A stretch of DNA of 64,000 nucleotides from Halichoerus grypus (taxonomy: Eukaryota > Chordata > Mammalia > Carnivora > Phocidae). The DNA is taken from contig NC_135723.1 of assembly GCF_964656455.1 (NCBI RefSeq), positions 1-64,000 of the forward strand, read 5' to 3'. The notes beneath the pieces were generated by a model. That model was not told where the DNA came from. It was given only the letters and a program-made list of their open reading frames with translations, and searched no databases. Position numbers and translations under genes: made by a program. Positions 1-10,055 of this stretch are shown in pieces; position 1 is the first letter of the stretch; each line of letters starts with the position of its first letter.

Positions 1-113
1 TTTTTAAATACTATTTCAGACCTGTCTTACAGCACACTCTGAACATACTAGAGCCTGAATCAATTAAAAAAAGATAGTTCTTTCAGTAACTTGAATATCT
101 GAAACAGATTATA

Positions 114-680
114 ATGTCTCTATTCCTAGAGAACTTGGAGTATCTTACTCAAAGGTCCTCCACTGATCATGATGGGCATACTTTAAAAGGCCGGCTGAAT
201 TCATTCCAGTTGGCCACACAACAAGAAAATCCTGGTACTTCATATGTTTCCAGATGGAGAAGACCAGAGATAAGAGGGAAAGAGTTCCATGTATTGAATA
301 ACAAGGGATTTGGAGTCAGTTTGGAGATCCCACTTAGGTCTCTGACACTAAAATCCTCCGTGACTCGTATCGTCTCTGAGCCCCTGTCTAACCATCTAGA
401 AAATGTGACTAATAATACCTACATCATAGTTTAGAAGTTTAAGAGGGAGAATTCCACAAAGAGCCAGTGTGATGGCGCTCAAGGGCAGGTGCTCAGGAAA
501 CCATAATTACTATTTGGATCTATTTCTTTTCCAGAAAAAAGAACACATGTTGAAACCATATTTCTAATAGATGACTCACAAGATGATTTTCAAACCTTAA
601 GGAAGGTCAAGAAGCTGCTATTGTGTCATATTTCACTCAGAAATCATCTTGTTGGACTGGTGAGGACAATACAATAGCAC
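114..680. other. Duplicated non-coding stretch, no gene recognised
   Basis: AT-rich sequence with a 106-codon open frame at 114-434, conserved in copy 2 at 39,491-39,811. The substitutions inside that frame are few and change the encoded residue, and there is no splice or domain evidence, so I do not call a gene. Confidence 0.5.
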
Positions 681-956
681 CATCGTCACTAGGAGTGGGG
701 AGCTTCCCATTTCCATATGGCTATGTTGTCCCCCTTAGCTCAGGGCCACCAGAAAGGGCAGCTTGGACGGTGGGCACCATCATCACTAGGAGTGGGGAGC
801 TTCCCATTTCCATATGGCCATGTTGTCCCTCTTAGCTCAGGGCCACCAGAAAGGGCAGCTTGGGTGGGAGACACCGTCATCACTAGGAGTGTGGAGCTTC
901 CCATTTCCATATGGCCATGTTGTCCCTCTTAGCTCAGGGCCACCAGAAAGGGCAGC
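681..956 (+). repeat. 97-bp minisatellite, about 2.8 copies
   Basis: Units begin at 681, 778 and 875 with the motif ATCACTAGGAGTG and contain CATTTCCATATGG and GGCCACCAGAAAGGGCAGCT. The third unit is truncated after the GGGCAGCT motif. The period is 97 bp, not a multiple of three times a codon-conserving unit, so the short open frames across it are incidental. Confidence 0.93.
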
Positions 957-1574
957 TGGGGGTGACCACAGGCCAAGGCTGCCAGGTGTGCCTGAGGCAG
1001 GCAGAACTCGGACTTAAGGCTCAACTCCTGTCTACCTTATTTATAGTACTCTTCAGGGATAGAATGCCATTGTCTGTGAGCTCTGATGTAGGAAAGATCG
1101 AGAATTTCCATTGTGATTCCCTCTCTGACCCTTAGGATATGTAGCAAATTTACATTTAAGTTTTAAGCATTGAGGGACTTCCTGCTTTTCTTTTCATTAT
1201 GACTATGCCTCAATTCCCTGTGGTCTAAGAATATAATCTAGTTAATTTCAGGCTTTTAAAATGTGTAGACTTGATTCATGGCCCAACATATCGTCTATTT
1301 GGATAAATATTCTAGGACCACTTGAAAATAATGTATTCTGCACTTACTCTGTAATGTTCCATATATGTCAATTAGGTCACATGTCTTACCAATGTTTTGT
1401 CTGCTTTTTCTATCAGATATTGAGAAAGGTATATTAAAATCTTCAAGCAATGCTACTCTAGTCAACATCGCATTGGAGAATCTCCCGAGTGTTATAAGCC
1501 AAGAGAAACAAAAAGAATAAGAATTGAGGAGATCATTGTGACTATTCACAGATAATATGATGGTGTACATAGAA

Positions 1575-1821
1575 AATACAAAGTAGTCTATAAATACACT
1601 ATTAGAATTAAAAATGGAAAACTTGCAAATCTTAGAACCAAGGAAGCAATCCAGAAAGCAGCCGGGGGGAACAGATTTCTTATGTACGGAGGGAGGAACA
1701 TCAGAATAACGTCAGACCTGTCCATAGGGACCTGGCAAGCCAGAAAGGGCTGGAAAGACATATTCACGCTACTAAATGAGAACATGCAGCCAAGGATACA
1801 TAGCCAGGGAAATGTTGCAAA
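1575..1821 (+). mobile_element. Possible L1 5'-region fragment
   Basis: The stretch around 1,735-1,800 (GGAAAGACATATTCACG, then ACATGCAGCCAAGGATACAT) resembles a segment common upstream of carnivore L1 coding sequence as I remember it. It directly abuts an ORF2 3' fragment, so intervening L1 sequence would have been deleted. Family call is from memory. Confidence 0.35.
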
Positions 1822-2412
1822 AGAAAACCAAACCTGGGGGCATCACAATGCCTGACTTCAATCTGTATTACAAATCTGTGACAGGATGGTATTGGCACAA
1901 AAACACATAGATCAATGGAACAGAATAGAGACCCCAGAAATGGACCCTCAACTCTATGGTCAACCAATCTTTGACAGATCAGGAATGAATGTCCAATGGA
2001 AAAAAGACAGTCTCTCCAATAAATGGTGCTGGGAAACCTGGACAGCCACATGCAGAAGATTGAAACTCGACCATTCTCTAACATCATACACAAAGATAAA
2101 CTCAAAATGGATAAAAGACCTCAATGTGAGACAGGAGTCCATCAAAATCCTAGAGGAGAACAGAGGCAGTCACCTCTTTCACATCAGCCACAGCAACTTC
2201 TTTCAACACATGTCTATAAAGGCAAGGGAAACAAAAGCAAAAATGAACTTTTGGGACTTCATCAAGATGAAAAGCTTCTGCACAGCAAACGAAACAGTCA
2301 ACAAAACTAAGAGGCAACCCATGGAATGGGAGAAGATATTTGCAAATGACATTACAGATGAAGGGCTGGTACCCAAGATCTAGAAAGAACTTCTCAAACT
2401 CAACACCCAAAA

Positions 2413-2451
<39 letters not shown>

Positions 2452-3345
2452 CCAATCAAGAAATGGGCAGAAGACATGAACAGACATTTCTCCAAAAAAG
2501 ACGTAAAAATGACTAACGTTTAACATCACTAGCCATCATGGAAATTCAAATCAAAACCACAATGAGATACCACCTCACACCGGTCAGAATGGCTAAAATT
2601 AACAAGTCAGGAAATGACAGATGTTCTGAGGATGTGGAGAAAGAGGAACCCTCTTTACACTGTTGGTGGGAATGCAAGCTGGTACAGCCACTCTGGAAAA
2701 CAGTATGGAGGTTCCTCAAGATGTTAAAAATACAACTACCCTACTACCTAACAATTGCACTACTGGGTATTTACCCCAAAGGCACAGACATAGTGAAAAG
2801 AAGGGGCACCTGAACCCCAATGTTCATAGCAGCAATGTCTGCGATAGCCAAACTGTGGAAGGAGCCGAGATGCCCTTCAACAGATGAACGGATAAAGATG
2901 TGGTCCATATATACAAGGGATTACTCAGCCATCAGAAAGGATAAATACCTACAATTTGCATTGACGTGGATGGAACTGGAGAGGATTATGCTAAGTGAAA
3001 TAAGTCAAGCAGAGAAAGACAGTTACGATATGGTTTCACGCATATGTGGAACATAAGGAATAGCATGGAGGACCATAGCGGAAGGGAAGGAAAACTGAAT
3101 GGGAAGAAATCAGAGAGGGAGACAAACCATGAGAGACTCTGGACTCCGGGAACCTAACTGAGGGTTACAGAAGGGAGAGGGGTGGGGGGATGGGGTATCT
3201 GGGTGATGGGTATTAAGGACGGCACATGTTGTGATGAGCACTGGGTGTTATATGCAAAGAATGAGTCGTTGAACACTACATCAAAAAACTAAATATGTAC
3301 TATATGTTGGCTAACTGAACATAATTAAATAAGTACATAAATAAA
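1822..3345 (+). mobile_element. Truncated L1 (ORF2 C-terminus and 3' UTR)
   Basis: Frames at 1,886-2,383 and 2,538-3,056 encode typical L1 ORF2 C-terminal peptides (for example [14 protein letters not shown], then MWSIYTRDYSAIRKDKY). An AAT microsatellite at 2,412-2,448 splits the reading frame and several stops follow, so the element is dead. The 3' UTR contains GAGAGGGAGACAAACCATGAG and a G-rich run before an AT-rich tail near 3,345. The reverse transcriptase core and endonuclease are absent. Confidence 0.92.
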
Positions 3346-3370
3346 TATGCTTTCTACATGAAGAACAAAT

Positions 3371-3418
3371 AATGGGTACAGAATTTCAGATTTGCAAATG
3401 AAATGTTCTCAAGATATG
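3371..3418 (+). repeat. 48-bp segment re-used at the telomere-array junction
   Basis: The segment AATGGGTACAGAATTTCA... ending in AAATGTTCTCAAGATATG recurs with three changes at 5,376-5,423, exactly between the telomere-like array and the second copy of a local duplication. It looks like filler DNA copied from here. Confidence 0.8.
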
Positions 3419-3514
3419 TATCACAGCAGTCTAAATATACTTAACACTACCAGACTTTATACTGAAAATGTTAAAATGGCAAAATCAATGTTATGATTTT
3501 TTACAACTTTTTTC

Positions 3515-3785
3515 CTTTTTTTATTATGTTAATCACCATACATTACATCATTTTTCCCTGCCTACTATCTTCTTTTTTCTTAACATATAATGTATTATTT
3601 GCTTCAGAGGTACAGGTCTGTGATTCAACAGTCTTACACAATTCACAGCGCTCACCATAGCACATACCCTCCCCAGTGTCTATCACCCAGCCGCCCCATC
3701 CCTCCCGCCCCCCACCACTCCAGCAACCCTCAGTTGGTTTTCTGAGATTAAGAATTACTCACATCAGTGAGATCATATGACAGAT
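3515..3785 (-). mobile_element. L1 3' UTR fragment, antisense
   Basis: TATTATGTTAATCACCATAC, then CTCCCCAGTGTCTATCACCC and CAACCCTCAGTTGGTTTTCT are the complement of a carnivore L1 3' UTR (compare the sense GAGGGTT and GGGTGATGGGTATT motifs in the L1s of this window). A duplicate lies at 42,895-43,168. Confidence 0.8.
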
Positions 3786-3824
3786 CTTTTACAACTTTTT
3801 AAAAGTACATTCTGTATGATTCCA

Positions 3825-4020
3825 TTTTTATAAAGATTTTATTAATTTATTTTAGAGAGAGAGAGTGTGGCACGGGAGTGGTAGCAGAGGCAGGAGGTGG
3901 AAGAGAGAATCGTGAGCCCACGTGGCCCTGAACACAGACCCTACACGGGGCTCGATCCCACACCATGAGATCACATCGTGAGCCAAAATCAAGAGTCAGC
4001 GGCTTAACGGACTGAGCCAT
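3825..4020 (-). mobile_element. SINEC (tRNA-derived SINE), antisense
   Basis: Begins with the complement of the A-rich tail (AAAGATTTTATTAATTTATT), then a GAGAGAGAG stretch, and ends with CTTAACGGACTGAGCCA, the complement of the tRNA-like head. It is more diverged than other SINEs here. Copy 2 equivalent is 43,206-43,402, so it predates the duplication. Confidence 0.88.
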
Positions 4021-4246
4021 CATCCATCTCCTTGGGCATTAGCGTTGTTCCATTCCCTGCTCTCTCCACCACTGCTGTGCTGAACACTCCTGAAAACACA
4101 TCTGTGAAAAACCGGGCCAGAGTTTCCGGGGGTGAGTCTGAGGCCAAGCACTGCCAGGTGATAAGTATACCTGCGGCCTGGGATGGGTGCTGCTCACTGT
4201 TCTCCCAGACAGGGGTGCCCGTCACCCTTCTCTCCAGGGGACCCCC
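4020..4246 (+). repeat. Inverted-repeat arm, left (copy 1)
   Basis: About 227 bp starting ATCATCCATCTCCTTGGGCA whose reverse complement is at 13,863-14,090. Matching landmarks include GCATTAGCGTTGTTCCATTC and GGTGCTGCTCACTGTTCTCC. The arms are separated by about 9.6 kb, which holds the telomere-like array and the candidate gene. Confidence 0.92.
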
Positions 4247-4571
4247 ATGTCCTCAGGCACCTGAGGGCCACCCAGCCCAGGACTTCACCTTCTCTAGCAG
4301 AGGACAGATGGGACTTCTTTCTCTGGCCAGGAATATGAACCCTGATCCTGGGAAAGGAGAGCTCTCCTGGACTCCTCGCCCAGCCAGGCAGCTGTGGCCA
4401 CGAGGTATGTGATGGAGCCAGAGCGGCTGGGCCTTGGAGGGAATGAGTGCCTTAAACGAGCCTTGCGCAGGGCATGTGGGAGCAACAGGCCCTGCTTCCT
4501 GGGGAACAGTGATGTGTGCGGAAGGAAAGAGGCTGGGGTGGAGCCTTCCAAGCCACACCAGTCTCTCCCTT

Positions 4572-5098
4572 GGTCCTGAAACCAGCAGGAAGGGAGCTCC
4601 GAGGGCGGAGACGAGACTCCAGGAGGATTCCTATCCAGGGAAAGGGGGCCCTGAAGCAGCCAGCCCCACCGACCCACAGACCATTTGCACAGGAACACCT
4701 CCCGCGCTTCCTTAGCACGTTGTCCGTCTTCGTGTGTGGACAGTGACTGGCTGGTGCACTTCCAGAGGCACACTAGAAACTTTTCAGTGCTTGCTCGTGG
4801 GTCAGAGGACCACCGCCCAAAGAAGCAAAGGATGTCCCTCTTCCTCCGGAGCTGGGGAAGGCAGCCACCGTCCTGGAGCACGACCAGGTCCAGGAGTGTG
4901 TTCTTTCTGAAGCCCCCGCCTTCAGTGGGCGTTGCTGTGCCAGAGAAAGGCCCCCTCAGCCCTAGAGTCAGGGGCAGTGAGGGGCTGTCTCCAGCCCTGG
5001 CCCAGGATCGCAACCCAAAACCATCCTGTCTTTCGGAGGACAGGCCTCCTTCAGCACCCAGGAAGGGAACGGGCCCCTCTCCCCTCCCCAGGTCCAGG
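4572..5098 (+). repeat. Local direct duplication, unit X (left of telomere-like array)
   Basis: Starts TGGTCCTGAAACCAGCAGGA and ends GGTCCAGGA. The same segment, with two small length differences, recurs at 5,422-5,972 on the other side of the telomere-like array. Both are also present in segmental copy 2 (43,953-44,480 and 44,949-45,498). Confidence 0.93.
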
Positions 5099-5102
5099 AT
5101 AA

Positions 5103-5375
5103 GGAAACCCTAACCCTGACCCTAACCAAACACTAACCCAACCCTAACCCTAACCTCTAAAACTTAACCCCTAACCCTAACCCTAACCCTAACCCTAACC
5201 CGAACCCTAACCCGAACCCTAACCCTAACCCTAACCCTAACTCTAATCCGAACCCTAACCCTAACCCGAACCCGAACGCGAACCCGAACCCTAAACCTAA
5301 CCCGAACCCGAACCTGAACCCTAACCCTAAGCCGAACCCCGAACCCCTAATCCCAAACCGTAACTCTAACTCTAA
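5103..5375 (+). repeat. Interstitial telomere-like array (CCCTAA)n, copy 1
   Basis: Degenerate CCCTAA repeats with frequent CCCGAA variants, entered through a non-telomeric lead AGGATAAGGAAACCC. The C-rich strand is on +, the orientation of a left chromosome end. The same lead opens the arrays at 18,463 and 44,477. Confidence 0.96.
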
Positions 5376-5421
5376 AATGGGTACAGAATTTCAAATGTGC
5401 AAATGAAATGTTCTCAAGGTA

Positions 5422-5972
5422 TGGTCCTGAAACCAGCAGGAAGGGAGTCCGAGGGAGGAGAGGAGACTCCACGAGGATTCCCGTCCAGGGAAAGGGGGCC
5501 CACTGGAGGACACTGAAGCAGCCAGCCCCACCGACCCGCAGACCATTTGCACAGGATCACCTCCCGCGCTTCCTTAGCACGATGTCCGTCTTCGTGTGTG
5601 CACAGTGACTGGCCCACTCATTCCTGGTGCACTTCCAGAGGCAGACGAGAAACTTTCCACTCCTTGCTCGTGGGTCAGAGGACTACTGCCCAAAGAAGCA
5701 CAGGATGTCCCTCTTCCTCCGGAGCTGGGGAAGGCAGCCACCGTCCTGGGGCAGGACCGGGTCCAGGAGTGTGTTCTTTCTGAAGCCCCCGCCTTCAGTG
5801 GGCGTTGCTGTGCCAGAGAAAGGCCCCCTCAGCCCTAGAGTCAGGGGCAGTGAGGGGCTGTCTCCAGCCCTGGCCCAGGATCGCAACCCAAAACCATCCT
5901 GTCTTTGGGAGGACAGGTCTCCGTCAGGAGCCAGGAAGGGAACGGGCCCCTCTCCCCTCCCCAGGTCCAGGA
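5422..5972 (+). repeat. Local direct duplication, unit X' (right of telomere-like array)
   Basis: Second copy of 4,572-5,098. It keeps short segments missing from X (for instance a CACTGGAGGACA and a CCCACTCATTCC). Beyond GGTCCAGGA it runs on into CGCCCGGGACC, whereas X runs into the telomere-like array, so X' is the copy joined to the original downstream flank. Confidence 0.92.
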
Positions 5973-8033
5973 CGCCCGGGACCTGCAACAGCTCTTCATT
6001 TGAGGAGGAGTCATGGAGACTGTGTGTGTCTCAGCAGCCCAGCAAGGGAAAGAACCAAACCCCAACACTCAGGTTCGAACAGAAGCAGAATTTCAAGGTA
6101 TTGTTTGGGGGCACCCTCCTCTCCTCTTACGTGGCCTTAGGGGACCCCAGGGAAAGGCTTCTTTGTTCTCCTTCCGTCAGAGAGAGGAGCTGGCCCCATG
6201 TCACGAGGTCCCCACCACATCCCCATTCCTGAGGAAGAGCCACACACAGGGGCCCGGTGTCAGGAGTGTGCTCGGCCACTGCTCCTGGGCTCCCAGCCAG
6301 GGGCCTGGGGGCTGCATGGAAGGGCTGGATTGCTTTTGGGCGGAGGGGTGCTCACTGCCGACACCGCTCACCATCCCCCACTGCACTCTGCAATCCAGGC
6401 TCTGTGCCCAGCTTAGGTCAATCACCAGCACTCCACATGTTCCTGCCATGGGAGGGATCATTCAGCATCACCCCATTGCACAGAGGAGGAGAGCGAGGCC
6501 CAGAGAGGGGAGGTAAATGACTCCAGTCCCAGGGCTGGTCAGCAGAGAAGCTGGAAGGCCAGTGCTCCAGAACCCCTGCTAGCCCAGCCACAGACTCCCT
6601 GAGCTGAAAGCGAGCCCTGCCCTGCCTGCCCAGCCACGCACTGGCCCCTGAGCTTCATGATGGCCTGTTCTTGGCCCTGAAGGTGTTGCTGGCCGACTAG
6701 CAGGGGCAGTCCAGCTCGGGGGACAGGCTGTAGATACAGGACAGAGTGACACGTCTGAGCTAGCAGGAGCCACACTCGGGTCTCCCTCCCGGAGCCTGCC
6801 CAGGAGCAGGAGTCTGGGTGCCCTACGGGCCAGCACACAACAGGGTCTGTGCTGACTGGGGAGCCATGGCCCCCAGGGAGAGTCCACTCTGCCCTCTCCC
6901 CGCTCCTGCCTGGCCTCACGTCTCCTCACTGTGGGGCTGCAGGACCCGGAACCGGGCTCCATAGGGATGGCTCAGCTGCAGCTTGTAATGATTTAGCAGC
7001 CCCCGGAGCAGCTGGATTACCTGGGGCTGGAGGGAGGACCGGTTGCAGGCAAGGACTGGGCTGGGGAGGATGCGGGGCCTTGTGGAGGGTGAAGGATGGG
7101 GCAGGGGCCGACTCCTGGGGCTGAAATCCCTGAATGCCCATGATTAGAGGGTCCCTGATTAGAGTAATGACCCCCTTCACATTCGGGCATCCTGCAGGGG
7201 GGCCCCTCCTCCCCGGCCTCCTTCCCGCCCCTCTGACTCCAGCCAGGGCTGCAGCCAGGCACAGGCTGGACCTCTGTCCCGGCTCCTGCCATGAAGACAA
7301 GGCAGAAGGAGGAGAGGAGAAGGGGAAGGGGTGGACTGATCTTCTCCCTGCCCTGAGTTGGCCTCCACGGATGCCTCCAGGTCCTCTGGCCCAGCCCTGC
7401 ACTTAGCTGGACCCTGAGAGGGTATCTGCATTCCAGGCCAGCTGGGTGGGGGGTATTCAGTGACTTTTGCATCCCCAGATGTCCAACCCACCTGGTCTTG
7501 CACCCTAAGGCCTGCTGCCCAGGGTGGGTGTGCTTGCGGGGCTCAGTGGACTTTGGAGCCACAGAGCAGTTGGCAGTGGTGACAGAACGTGGGGGACCGG
7601 TCAGGTGCGGAGCCATGGGTCTCGTGCACATCCGCCGCAGGGCTGGTTCACGCTACAGGTGCTGTGGGCAGGTCCCCTGTGCACACCTGGCCGTGACACA
7701 CCTGCTGGCCCTCTCGGTGGGGAGGCCTGTGTGCCTGGTGCACCTGTCCCCCACTGACCCTTGGAGGAGTGGCCGCATTCAAGCGTTTCCATGTCCAGCC
7801 CTCAGGGACAGTTGGGAACCTGGGTCAAGAGAGGCAGGGACTGTCCCAGGACAACTGAGGGGTGCAGAGTCCAAGGAGCAGGGCTGCTCTCCAGTCCTAG
7901 GCCAGCCCCAACCCTCCCATGAGGTTTGCTTTGGGGGTGAGAGCCCCTCAGATCCTCGGGGATAGCTACCCACCCCGTCCCCTGTGGGGACATGACCTTG
8001 GGCATCCCCGGGCACGTAGAGGCATGCGCACCT

Positions 8034-8069
<36 letters not shown>

Positions 8070-9756
8070 CTCTGACTGCCCAGCTGGGGGTCAGAAGGGG
8101 AGGACACCCTGGGAGCGAGGTGGGGGACAAGGGGGAAAGAAGAAAGAGGTTGGAGACAGCTGGGCCATGGGGCAGGGCATCACGACTCCTGGCAAGGACC
8201 CAGATCCATAGCATGGGAGGGGAGACAGGCCAGGCTGATGGTCAGGGGTCCCCAAGGGGCCCAGGGGGGTTGCCAGGGCACTGGGAGAGGACAGGGTCTG
8301 GGTTCCGGTGTCCATCACCACCCTGGCCACTTGGAAGCAGGAAGAGATACCCACCCCCAAGTCCAGACGGGCTACAGCACAAAAGGCCTCAGCTTACTCT
8401 TGTGTCACTTGGGCTGTAGAGATGCAGTGTCCCTAGGGTCCCACAGGCTTGTGGAAGAGCCTGTTGGCCTTGGATCTCCATCCCTGACCCACTGTGCTCC
8501 CAGTCCTGGGAAAATGCTTTGGACTCCCTCAAGGTCCTTCTGAGCAGAGGACAGCCTGGGGGCTTGGGGGGCTGAGGACCTGGGTACGCAGAACGTGGCA
8601 GAGCACTGACCACTGGTCTGGGGACCAAGGTCAAGACCCTCCTTGTTGCAGCCTCAGGGTCCCCATGTGGAAGAGGTTCCAGAATCACTGCTCTGGTCAG
8701 GCTGAGGAGGCCTTAGGAAGGAACGGAGCACCAGGACAGGAGAGGCAAACACGGACAAGGGAGGCTTCTGAGGTTTCTCACATCACCCCTGGAGTCCGCA
8801 GATCCTGCTCCTGTGAGAGACCCAGAGACAGAGACAGAGAAGGAGACAGAGAATGAACACAGGACAGAGGGAACCAGAAGTCACAGACTTTCCTCCATCA
8901 GCTTGGAAATGACATGCCAGCATTTTGCCCCATTCTCTTCCTGAGAGGCCATCCACCCTGGAGGGGAGGGGATTCCATAGGGATGTGTGACCAGGATTCG
9001 GGGATGCTGGGAGCCACTGTGGGGACTGCCCACCACATGGGCACAGACGAGGCCCTGGGACCTGAGCCGAACCCTAACGGGAGCCCCTGGAAGTGTGTGT
9101 TGTGAGAGGACAAGGTCAGAATCAGTTCATTCCAACCTTCCCACGGGGGCTGGGACACAGGCAGGAGGGGGGGTGGCTTTGCCCAGACCCCAGAGCAGAC
9201 CCAGGCCCCTCTGAGCTGTGCTCCATGCCAAGCCCAGCCCCTGGCTCATCCTAGCATTGCCAAGTGTGCACCAGCCTCCTGTGATAGCAGGTACGGAATG
9301 GATGCAGAGGTCCTACCCCTGATGGCGTCCCTAGAAGTAGAAGCCAGAATACCCCACTGTGCAGATGGGGAGCCTGGGGAGGCCCTGAGAGGCATGGGGT
9401 CTGTCCTGGGTCACGGCCCTGGGCACGCGCAGGAGCCCGGTCTGAAGCCAGCTCTGTGTCCTCACAGCGGGGACACCGGCTGCACCCAGGCCTCCCGGGG
9501 ACTGTGGGTGGGCTGTGTGGGTGTCACTGTATGCATGGGGCATGGGGGGAGGGTGAGCATTGAGCAGCTGGGGGAGGGGGCCCTCGGGGGGCTCTTGTGT
9601 GAGGAGGAAGTTGGGTAAGGGGACCCCACACAGTGGTGACCTCACTTCCCTGACAACAGAGCCCAACAGAATTTGGAACCCCGGTAACCAGGCACCCACA
9701 TTCCAGAGACAGCCCCCTGCCCAGCTCATTTCTTTGGAGACCCTCCAACCAAAAGC
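5973..9756. other. Duplicated GC-rich stretch, no gene assigned
   Basis: Paired with 45,499-49,294. It holds MIR-like remnants near 6,465-6,560 (CACAGAGGAGGAGAGCGAGG, then GCCCAGAGAGGGGAGGTAAA) and near 9,330-9,440, a CA tract at 8,036-8,068 and a GA-rich run at 8,805-8,850. Open frames up to 204 codons occur on both strands but overlap each other, as expected for GC-rich DNA. I see no domain or convincing exon. It could contain 5' untranslated exons of the gene that starts at 9,757. Confidence 0.6.
8036..8068 (+). repeat. (CA)n microsatellite
   Basis: Pure CA run in copy 1. In copy 2 (47,559-47,607) it is longer and interrupted by CCCACA units. Confidence 0.95.
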
Positions 9757-10014
9757 ATGTTCGGGTGTTGCTTCCCAAAGTCCAGAGGCTGCAGGCTGAA
9801 GAAAGAGCGCCCTGCAAACGCTGTCCCCCGCTGGGGATGTTGTGTCAGGGCTCCCCACCGCCTCTGGCCATTTGGCCGGAAGGACAGAAAGGTGACACCG
9901 GGAGGCCCAGAGCTGGCCACCCAGCCCCACTCGCTCTCATCTGACCTGTGTAGCCCCAGGTCCCCTCCGTGTGTGTGTGTGTCTGTGTGTGTGTCTGTGT
10001 GTGTGTGTGTGTGT

Positions 10015-10055
<41 letters not shown>

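Noticed and set aside
114..434. 106-codon frame conserved in both segmental copies
   Set aside because: Conservation is explained by the recency of the duplication; the few substitutions change residues and no homology is recognisable.
717..1135. Series of short plus-strand frames with repeated SSGPPERAAW text
   Set aside because: They are translations of the 97-bp minisatellite in successive frames.
2150..2455. Minus-strand frame starting with poly-Tyr
   Set aside because: Antisense of the AAT microsatellite and L1 ORF2; not a gene.
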